Source: Sesamum alatum (Eukaryota > Streptophyta > Magnoliopsida > Lamiales > Pedaliaceae). From it: DNA of 64,000 nt. The notes beneath the pieces were generated by a model, which saw only the letters and a list, made by a program, of their open reading frames with translations, ran no database searches and was not told where the DNA came from. Positions 24,551 to 33,316 of the stretch are shown piece by piece (position 1 is the first letter of the stretch; every line of letters begins with the position of its first letter). The stretch covers positions 24,847,636 to 24,911,635 of the forward strand of contig JACGWO010000002.1 in assembly GCA_034509735.1 (NCBI GenBank). The letters run 5' to 3'. The position numbers and the translations under genes are program-made.

Positions 24551-25858
24551 TTAGAATAGGTGACCATGTAAGCCAATTTTGGCGGGAATATGTAACCTAT
24601 GTCTAGACAATTCTTTGGTATTTGATAAAATATTTATGAATAAAGAAGTGAAAATTCAAATTGCAATACTTTGTTTACGTTCACTTATCTGCATTTACAT
24701 TTCTGTTCACTACGCAAACAAAGCCCACGGACTGAGAAACGATTTCGAGGACTGGGACTACGCTTGGAGGTAGGTCCATGAAATCAGTCTCGCCGAATCA
24801 GTCCGGAAATCTCCAAGTCAAGGAAATCCCGAAATGGGTACCGGGATTCCCTTTGAGACTTGCACTAAGCATCTGATGTCGTATTTCATCGACGGGTGAC
24901 GAAGGTCGTCTAAGCAGTGTTAGTGGGTAAGCGTGCTAGGAAGCAGCCGACTGAGGTGATTCGCGGGAACCGTCTTACGGAGGACCTTGAGTATGGTCAG
25001 CAAGGTATGACGTGTATTCCCGGTTCCAACGGTACAGGCCAAGTCCTTTGACTTGAGGAACTGCTGAGTTTACCTGTGCATCAGGTCTGTATCTTAGATA
25101 TGGTGATAGATTGCCAAAAATACTCTTGAGTAGTCATAAGCCATGTCTAGTGCAGCTCGGGTGTACAAAGTGACAGTGGTTTCCAAGAAAGGATCTGTCT
25201 CCTGTCAAAAGGTGTTGACAGTTGTGTCTCATGTATGCTCTGTGTCTTGTCCTGAAATCTGTGGCCACAGTAACTGAACAGAAGGGAAAGGTTTCCCTTG
25301 CGGCGTTTAGTAAGGACAGACCGACACTTAGGTCCAAAATGGGTACCTGCTTTTTCCGTGCCCTAGACTCTAAGTGATGAGACCGAAGACAGAAGGACAA
25401 GTGTACTGTTAGAGCCTAAATGTTCATCCCTGAATATTTCACCTAGTCTCTAGTGTCATGGACCGTTGCTAGATGGCCACCCATGGTAACGGGCGGATTC
25501 TAGGAATCCGACCAAGTCTAGCTGAATGGTGAACCTAAAGAGTCACACACTATCCACACACACTTAGTATTTAATTTGGAATTAAATATTGGAGTAAAGG
25601 AATGATTAAATTAGATTTAATCGGGTCCTATATTTTTCTTGGAGAAATTAATTCCTTCTATTTGATAAAGGGAATTAAATTAATAAATTAGGATTTATTA
25701 AAAGGGTTGATTTAATGGGCTTAGAATAAATAATAATATTTATTTATTATATTATATTTATTCTTTTGGCCTTTTGGAATATTTAATAGGATTTAAATAT
25801 TCCATTAAATTAAAATCAACGGTTGAGATGGAAAGGGGAGATGGAAGGCTAGGATTCG

Positions 25859-25920
25859 TTTGACTAGGTCAAACACTAGTTTGACTAGGACTTTGACTAG
25901 GTCAAAATCCTAGTCAAATT
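25859..25920 (+). promoter_or_regulatory. A2 LTR W-box cluster
   Basis: Six TTGACY cores on both strands in 62 bases, arranged as palindromes of the form TTTGACTAGGTCAAA. W-boxes are the known binding sites of WRKY factors, which act in plant defence and wounding. The cluster ends about 45 bases upstream of the TATA box, a typical enhancer position. Binding is inferred. Confidence 0.72.
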
Positions 25921-25964
25921 AGAGTTCTTAGAGTTGGAGTTTAAAGAGGATTAAACTCCTCCTC

Positions 25965-25972
25965 TATATAAA
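25965..25972 (+). promoter_or_regulatory. A2 5' LTR TATA box
   Basis: TATATAAA in the context CCTCCTCTATATAAACC. The same box occurs in other A LTRs (43565, 51501 region; minus-strand copy near 57215). Transcription would start some 30 bases downstream. Confidence 0.8.
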
Positions 25973-26554
25973 CCTCTAGCTTCCAACAATTGTAGGATGA
26001 TGATTCTGTAAAACACACACAACACACACTCTCCCCTCTCCTACCTCTCGTCCGCCCCCTCTCTCTTTCTCCAACAAGAAAATATATTTTTCTTAGTTCT
26101 TTTATGTTCTTGGAACATTAGAACTTAGACGAACCAATACCGTTAATTGATAACGTGTTATTGATTCGTCCACTCCAAAAATTATACACTTGTTCGTTGC
26201 TAGCACGACGTGCAAGATACGTGGGTGGATCGTGTGTCACGATTTCGAGGGTCTCAAGAACGAGATCTCGATGCAAAACGGGGAACAACGCGAGTAGCCG
26301 TTGAAGACGAAAAACGACAACGGGTAGGTCTCGTTTTATCTTTTCGTCCCTCTTTAATTTTTCAACTCTATGGCCTCCATGATTTCTTTATTTGTTATAT
26401 GATCATGAGATACACCGAACGCCCGGGAACCTCAAGGGCACACCCTTTGGGTGTGTTCTTTTCTATTAAAAGCATGCCTTTTATTTTATAAATTTATTTT
26501 TATCGCGCTTCCGCATTCGCGCAATTCCCGGGACGATCCACCGATTTCTTTCAG

Positions 26555-26566
26555 TGGTATCAGAGC
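26555..26566 (+). other. A2 primer binding site
   Basis: TGGTATCAGAGC one base after the LTR end; complement of initiator tRNA-Met. Confidence 0.95.
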
Positions 26567-26764
26567 CCGGTTTGGTGTATAGGCCTAGGGTTTATGTGCG
26601 TTATAAGCATGAAACGTGAAATTGGCATGTTTTTTATTAAATCTGGATTTTTCTTGATTTTAAGCATGTTGGTTTTATTGCTTTTAATTCGTGTGAATTT
26701 CTGAATGTTGGTATTTTTCTGTTTTTCTTGGGAAACGGGGTGGAAAATTGAACGGAAAACGAGA

Positions 26765-27280
26765 AACGACGCAGCCGGGAGGGCTGGCCGCGCACAGCCG
26801 CACGCTGCCGGCAGGGCAGACGCGCGCAGGCAAGGGAGGCCTGCGCGCGCCCGCCCAGCCGGTCGTGCAGGGGGCAGCGCGCAGCCAGGAAGGCTGCGCA
26901 GGCGCGCGCGCATGCAGACAAGGGTGTCTGCGTGCGCAAGGCCGCGCGCCTGCGAGTCCGCCCGCGGACGGGCTCTGGGCAGCGCCGCCAGGCCTCCGTC
27001 TGCGCGCGCGTGCCCGATAGGCGTGCCCAGTGCGCGTCTGCGCGCGCACTGCGCACGGCACGACCAGCAGCCAGCAGGCCAGCGCGCGCGCAAGGCAAGG
27101 GAGCCTGCGCGCGCGGCGGCCTGCCGGAATGCCAGGCCGTGCAGCGCGCTGCCGGCCAGGCGCGCGCGCACGCAGACAAGGGGCCTGCGCGCGCGCGCCC
27201 GGCCAGGCAGTGCCTGCGCGCGCGCAGGGGCGGCAGGCTGAGCCTGCTGCCCTGTGGGCGTGGCGGCGGCGGCAGCTGCT
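26765..27280 (+). repeat. A2 leader GC-rich hairpin block
   Basis: About 520 bases of alternating GCGC words in an AT-rich element. It is built from imperfect hairpins with an AAGG-type loop: a GCGCGCAGGC-like arm, AAGGGA, then GGCCTGCGCGC. Variants follow near 26920, 27090 and 27175. The block is CpG-dense despite lying in a transposon, where methylation normally erodes CpG. Confidence 0.8.
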
Positions 27281-27281
27281 G

Positions 27282-27306
27282 CTGCTAGGGTTTCAAACCC
27301 TAGCAG
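27282..27306 (+). other. Perfect inverted repeat with two telo-box-like motifs
   Basis: Arms CTGCTAGGGTTT and AAACCCTAGCAG around a single C, 12 bp each and perfectly complementary. Each arm holds AAACCCTA, the plant telo-box core. A near copy exists in the A1 leader at 38645-38667 and a decayed one in A3 near 44790-44818. Confidence 0.8.
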
Positions 27307-28019
27307 TGTTTTTCCTTTTAATTTTATAATTATTTTCAGTTTTAATTTTTGAATTAATTCTGAAAAACCATTTTTTGGTTCAATTATGCCTATTTTCTAA
27401 AAGACATTATTTTAGGAGTCAAATAAATTGGATTTGGAATCCCGGGGTTATTTTACTTAAAATAATGAGTAAAGGTTTTCCTAAAACGAGAAAAATAATA
27501 TTACCAATATTTGTGTTTTATTTTTTCACACGTTTTGCACATATTCATTTATTATTTTGGATATTTATGATTGGAAATCATATGTTGTTGGTATTTTGTA
27601 ATTATATGATTGGATCATGTGATTATGTGTGTTGGATGGAAATGGATGATCGCGAGCGCTAGACTGGATGTATGGTTTATTTTCTGTTGGGCCTGTGTGC
27701 CTCTTTTACTGCTTTCTCCTTCTCTCTTTCTAGTTGCCTTGGAATAATAAGGCATTCTACCTCCCTCCTTATGTACTCCCCCCGGGTTTTCGCTGGGGTT
27801 TCTATTTTTAATATGTAATGAGAGTAGACTAGGAGTGAGGTTTCTATTTTTGTAATTGGTGTAGAAGAAGGAAGGACCACATGGAGAGCCTAGACGGGAG
27901 GCCCCCTTGGAGTTTTCCATGAGGAGAAGAAAGAGAAAAAGAGACCAAGGCCCATCAGAATGATGATTGGGTTACTATTAATGTAATAGTATAGGACCAA
28001 CCCTAGATTGACCATAGAT

Positions 28020-28037
28020 CCACTGCGGGCTCAGTGG
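28020..28037 (+). other. Leader hairpin CCACTG/CAGTGG
   Basis: A six-base stem with loop CGGGCT. It recurs in A3 (45526-45543), in A1 near 37917-37934 (minus), in B3 near 19806 and slightly altered in C near 60019-60036, always before the paired palindrome hairpins. Confidence 0.65.
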
Positions 28038-28336
28038 GTCGCATAGGATTCGGGCTCGTGATCATCCAACAGGGGCGTGCTAGGCTTTAATTTTGCATGT
28101 GGTTATGATGATGAATGAATGGGTTGTTTATTTATCGTATAACTGCTGTGGATGGTTTATTTACGCATTATGGATGTATGTGTAGATATTTACTTATTTG
28201 AGATCTCGGTCATTACTTACTCTCACATTGGTTGGATCAATGTCAAAATATTAGACCCTAGACAAAGTGGACATGAACTCTAGGAGTTTGTCCATGCCTT
28301 CCAATCCATGGCATAGTGAGGAAGCTGCTTTAGGTT

Positions 28337-28445
28337 AATAGCGTGGTCTCACGAGTCGTGGCACGTTATTGTACTTAAAGGAAGCTGCATTATGTCATGA
28401 ACGAAAAGCGGGCTGCTGCTACCTGTCTCACGAGTCGTGGGGGTA
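28337..28445 (+). other. A2 paired palindrome hairpins in leader
   Basis: Cores GTCTCACGAGTCGTGG at 28346-28361 and 28425-28440, 79 bases apart. Around the first, AATAGCGTG (28337-28345) faces CACGTTATT (28362-28370) with one G-U pair. Around the second, TACC faces GGTA. The first core lies 472 bases before the gag ATG. Confidence 0.78.
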
Positions 28446-28553
28446 CCAGTGGGTCCGTGGCTCGGTCGATTGGGTTGGGTCTAACGCCCAATTAACATGA
28501 TTCGCTTGGAGTCCTCGGGATCATGTGAAAGGGTGAGGCAATAATCTTGGGAA

Positions 28554-28583
28554 TCTCGTGGAACGAGAATGGTATGGAATACC
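28554..28583 (+). other. A2 leader triloop hairpins
   Basis: TCTCGT and ACGAGA (28554-28568) close on GGA. Then GGTAT and ATACC (28571-28583) also close on GGA. In B3 both stems are kept with different bases (TCTCAT/ATGAGA and ATAT/ATAT), which argues for selected RNA structure. Confidence 0.7.
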
Positions 28584-28817
28584 TCCCACAGGATCTTTTT
28601 CATGCGAATCGTAAAAGCGGGGTATTGGAAAAATCGCTGTGGATCCGAAGCCCACTTGGAAAGGATTTCCCGAAAATCACGTTTGAGAGTACCGTGTTTT
28701 CGTATAAATAGTGGGAGGATTAAATGACTAAAGTCCATGCATTTAATTATTTTATCAAACCACCGTCTTTTATTTTTCTGCTGATCGCGCGCTGTTTTTT
28801 AAAATGTAGATTTTAAA

Positions 28818-29516
28818 ATGTCTAAGAACCCACTTTCCACCATTCTTGAGACAAACAAATTCAATGGAACAAACTACAACGACTGGTAGCGCAATCTCAG
28901 GATAGTCCTAGATTACGAGAACCAAGGCTACGTCATGGACGAGCCTCTCCCTAGGACCTTACCGGAAGGATCCACGCCAGAAGAACGTGAGACGTTCGAG
29001 ACTTGGCATAAGGATAACCGAAAGGTCTGTAGCATCATACTTGCTTCGATGACCAATGAGATTCAGAAGCAATATGAAAGGCTCGACGATGTCCGTTCCA
29101 TTATGGCTCGCCTTAAGGATTGCTATGCAGTCCCGGACCGGCATACTAGGTATGTCGCGACCAAGGTGTTCTTTGGAACTAAAATGACAGAACGATCCTC
29201 TGTACAAGAGCACGGGGTTAAAATGCTTACCCTGGTGGAAAAGCTCGAGGACCTAAAGGCAGGTCTCGATAATGAAACGTACATAGATGTGATCCTTCAG
29301 TCACTCCCACCCTCCTTTGACCAATTTATCGTCAACTACAACATGAACGCACTTGAGAAGGGCATTCATGAGTTGATCAATATGTTTGTGCAATACGAGG
29401 CAACGACTAAGAAGTCCACGCCTTCGGTATTATTTGGAGGTGCTTCGACTTCTAATACGAAAAGCAAGGGTGCCGGACGTTGGAAGAAGAAGGGGAAGGG
29501 AAAGGCCGTCAAAGCA
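28818..29516 (+). pseudogene. A2 truncated gag
   Basis: The ATG at 28818 begins MSKNPLSTILETNKFNG. An in-frame TAG at 28887-28889 replaces a TTG found in A1. After it the frame stays open through KAFFGTK-like (here KVFFGTK), YIDVILQSLPPSFDQF and the basic KGKGKAVKA tail, and ends at the junction with the 3' LTR. The zinc knuckle and everything downstream are missing. No protein of use to the element can be made without read-through. Confidence 0.92.
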
Positions 29517-31514
29517 TAGGTGACCATGTAAGCCAATTTTGGCGGGAATATGTAACCTATGTCTAGACAATTCTTTGGTATTTGATAAAATATTTATGAA
29601 TAAAGAAGTGAAAATTCAAATGGCAATACTTTGTTTACGTTCACTTATCTGCATTTACATTTATGTTCTCTACGCAAACAAAGCCCACGGACTGAGAAAC
29701 GATTTCGGGGACTGGGACTACGCTTGGAGGTAGGTCCATGAAATCAGTCTTACCAAATCAGTCCGGAAATCTCCAAGTCAAGGAATCTCAAAAATGGGTA
29801 CCGGGATTCCCTTTGAGACTTGCACTAAGCATCTGCTGTCGTATTTCATCGACGGGTGACGAAGGTCGTCTAAGCAGTGTTAGTGGGTCAGCGTGCTAGG
29901 AAGCAGCTGACTGAGGTTACTCGCGGGAACCGTCTTACGGAGGACCTTGAGTATGGTCAGCAAGGTATGACGTATATTCCCGGTTCCAACGGTACAGGCC
30001 AAGTCCTTTGACTTGAGGAACTGCTGAGTTTACCTGTGCATCAGGTCTGTATCCTAGATATGGTGAGAGATTGCCAAAATACTCTTGAGTAGTCATAAGC
30101 CATGTCTAGGGCAGCTCGGGTGTACAAAGTGACAGTGGTTTCCAAGAAAGGATCTGTCTCCTGTCAAAAGGTGTTGACAGTTGAGTCTCATGTATGCTCT
30201 GTGTCTTGTCCCTGAAATCTGTGGCCACAGTAACTGAACAGAAGGGAAAGGTTTCCTTTGCGGCGTTTAGTAAGGACAGACCGACACTTAGGTCCAAAAT
30301 GGGTACCTGCTTTTTCCGTGCCCTGGACTCTAAGTGATGAGACCGAAGACAGAAGGACAAGTGTACTGTTAGAGCCTAAATGTTCATCCCCGAATATTTC
30401 ACCTAGTCTCTAGTGCCATGGACCGTTGCTAGATGGCCACCCATGGTAACGGGCGGATTCTAGGAATCCGACCAAGTCTTGTTGAATGGTGAACCTAAAG
30501 AGTCACACACTATCCACACACACTTAGTATTTAATTTGGAATTAAAATATTGGAGTAAAGGAATGATTGAATTAGATTTAATCGGGTCCTATATTTTTTT
30601 GGAGAAATTAATTCCTTCTATTTGATAAAGGGAATTAAATTAATAAATTGGATTTATTAAAAGGGTTGATTTAATGGGCTTAGAATAAATAATAATATTT
30701 ATTTATTTATTATATTATATTTATTCTTTTGGCCTTTTGGAATATTTAATAAGATTTAAATATTCCATTAAATTAAAATCAACGTTTGAGATGGAAAGGG
30801 GAGATGGAAGGGTAGGATTCGTTTGACTAGGTCAAACACTAGTTTGACTAGGACTTTGACTAGGTCAAAATCCTAGTCAAATTAGAGTTCTTAGAGTTGG
30901 AGTTTAAAGAGGATTAAACTCCTCCTCTATATAAACCTCTAGCTTCCAACAATTGTAGGATGATGATTCTTGAAAACACACACAACACACACTCTCCCCT
31001 CTCCTACCTCTCGTCCGCCCCCTCTCTCTTTCCCCAACAAGAAAATATATTTTTCTTAGTTCTTTTATGTTCTTGATCATTAGAACTTAGACGAACCAAT
31101 ACCGTTAATTGATAACGTGTTATTGATTCGTCCACTCCAAAAATTATACACTTGTTCGTTGCTAGCACGACGTGCAAGATACGTGGGTGGATCGTGTGTC
31201 ACGATTTGGAGGGTCTCAAGAACGAGATCTCGGTGCAAAACGGGGAACAACGCGAGTAGCCGTTGAAGACGAAAACGACAACGGGTAGGTCTCGTTTTAT
31301 CTTTTCGTCCCTCTTTAATTTTTCAACTCTATGGCCTCCATGATTTCTTTATTTTTTATATGATCATGAGATACACCGAACGCCCGGGAACCTCAAGGGC
31401 ACACCCCTTGAGCGTGTTCTTTTCAATTAAAAGCATGCCTTTTATTTTGTAAATTTATTTTTATCGCGCTTCCGCATTCGCGCAATTCCCGGGACGATCC
31501 ACCGATTTCTTTCA
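29517..31514 (+). repeat. A2 3' LTR lacking its first 8 bases
   Basis: It starts at TAGGTGACC instead of TGTTAGAATAGGTGACC, is fused to gag, and ends in TTTCA before the CTCAA duplication. It is very similar to the A2 5' LTR. Confidence 0.94.
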
Positions 31515-31519
31515 CTCAA

Positions 31520-33316
31520 GGGGTGTGCCCTTGAGGTTCCCGGGCGTTCGGTGTATCTCATGATCATATAACATGTAAAGGAATCATGGAGGCCATAGAG
31601 TTGAAAATTAAAAAGGGACGAAAATATAAAACGAGACCTACCTGTTGTCGTTTTCGTCTTCAACGGCTACTCGCGTTGTTCCCCGTTTTGCACCGAGATC
31701 TCGTTCTTGAGACCCTCCAAATCGTGACACACGATCCACCCACGTATCTTGCACGTCGTGCTAGCAACGAACAAATAGTTTTGGAGAGGATAGATTAATC
31801 ATACGTTATGAATTAACGGGACTAATCTTCCTTAGTTCTAATGTTCCAAGAACAAAAGAACAAGAAGTAATTTTCTTGTAGAGAGAGAGGGGGCGGAGAG
31901 AGGTGAGGAGGGGAGAGATGAGTGTGTGTTGTGTGTGTGATTTCAAGAATCATCATCCTTCAAAAGGTTGGAAGCTAGAGGTATTTATAGAGGAGGAGTT
32001 TAATGCTCTTTAAACTCCAACTCTAGGAATCCTAATTTGACTAGGATTTTGACCTAGTCAAAGTCCTAATCAAACTAGTGTTTGACCTAGTCAAACCAAT
32101 CCTAGCCTTCCATCTGCCCTTTCCATCTCAACCGTTCATTTAAATTTGATGGAATATTTAAATCCCATTAAATATTCCAAAAGGCCAAATAAATATAATA
32201 AATAAATATTAATATTTATTCTAGGCCCATTAAATCAATTCCCTTAATAAATCCTATTTATTAATTTAATTCCCTTTATCAAATAGAAGGAATTAATTTC
32301 TCCAAGAAAATATAGGACCCGATTAAATCTAATTTAATCATTCCTTTACTCCAACATTTAATTCCAAATTAAATACTTAAGTGTGTGTGGATAGTGTGTG
32401 ACTCTTTAGGTTCACCATTCAGTTAGACTTGGTCGGATTCCTAGAATCCGCCCGTTACCATGGGTGGCCATCTAGCAACGGTCCATGGCACTAGAGACTA
32501 GGTAAAATAATCGAGGATGAACATTTAGGCTCTAACAGTACACTTGTCCTTCTGTCTTCGGTCTCATCACTTAGAGTCTAGGGCACGGAAAAAGCAGGTA
32601 CCCATTTTGGACCTAAGTGTCAGTCTGTCCTTACTAAACGCCGCAAGGGAAACCTTTCCCTTCTGTTCAGTTACTGTGGCCACAGATTTTAGGGACAAGA
32701 CACAGAGCATACATGAGACTCAACTGTTAATACCTTTTGACAGGTGACAGATCCTTTCTTGGAAACTACTGTCACTTTGTACACCCGAGCTGCACTAGAC
32801 ATGGCTTATGACTACTCAAGAGTATTTTGGCAATCTCTCACCATATCTAAGATACAGACCTGATGCACAGGTAAACTCAGCAGTTCCTCAAGTCAAAGGA
32901 CTTGGCCTGTACCGTTGGAACCGAGAATACACGTCATACCTTGCTGACCATAATCAAGGTCCTCCGTAAGACGGTTCCCGGAGTCACCTCAGTCAGCTGC
33001 TTCCTAGCATGCTGACCCACTAACCCTGCTTAGACGACCTTCGTCACCCGTTGATGAAATACGACAGCAGATGCTTAGTGCAAGTCTCAAAGGGAATCCC
33101 GGTACCCATTTTCGAGATTCCTTGACTTGGAGATTTCCGGACTGATTCGGTAAGACTGATTTCATGGACCTACCTCTGAGCGTAGTCCCAGTCCCCGAAA
33201 TTGTTTCACAGTCCGTGGGCTTTGTTTGCGTAGTGAACAAAAATGTAAATGCAGATAAGTGAACGTAAACAAAGTATTGCCATATGAATTTTCACTTCTT
33301 TATTCATAAATGTTTT
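31520..33316 (-). repeat. A1 3' LTR, main piece
   Basis: This continues the minus-strand LTR after A2. It keeps W-boxes (32035-32100) and the palindrome CTGTGGCCACAG near 32678-32689. It lacks the first ~110-140 bases of the LTR, being joined at 33316/33317 to RNase H coding sequence by a deletion. Confidence 0.92.

Larger units (their letters stand above)
24551..26553 (+). repeat. A2 5' LTR (family A, 2003 bp)
   Basis: The best reference copy of the A LTR, from TGTTAGAATAGGTGACCATG to GATTTCTTTCA. In order it holds the CTGTCAA/TTGACAG hairpin (25202-25221), the palindrome CTGTGGCCACAG (25259-25270), the CCATGG core block near 25440-25505, six W-box cores and a TATA box. TATA lies ~590 bases before the LTR end. 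Confidence 0.96.
26567..28817 (+). other. A2 5' leader
   Basis: 2.25 kb without a supported gene. It contains the GC-rich hairpin block (26765-27280), a telo-box palindrome (27282-27306), the CCACTG/CAGTGG hairpin (28020-28037), the paired palindrome hairpins (28337-28445), triloop hairpins (28554-28568, 28571-28583) and a TATAAATAG near 28704. The reading frames seen across the GC block are low-complexity and not conserved in sense. Confidence 0.85.
24551..31514 (+). mobile_element. Copia element A2, internally deleted
   Basis: Plus-strand element of 6964 bp inserted in the A1 3' LTR, with duplication CTCAA (24546-24550, 31515-31519). It has a complete 5' LTR, intact primer site, full-length leader and the first ~230 codons of gag, then jumps straight into the 3' LTR at that LTR's ninth base. 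All of PR, IN, RT and RNase H is missing. It can only be a non-autonomous copy. Confidence 0.95.

Noticed and set aside
26554..26570. tRNA-like sequence
   Set aside because: Only the 12-base complement to the initiator tRNA-Met end is present; it is a primer binding site, not a tRNA gene.
26560..27288. Long Arg/Ala-rich reading frames on both strands of the GC block (also 38647-39217 and 44231-44856)
   Set aside because: Open only because GC-rich sequence has few stops. Frames are open on several frames at once, and starts and ends differ between copies.
27282..27306. Interstitial telomere repeat
   Set aside because: Only one motif per arm, with no tandem AAACCCT array.
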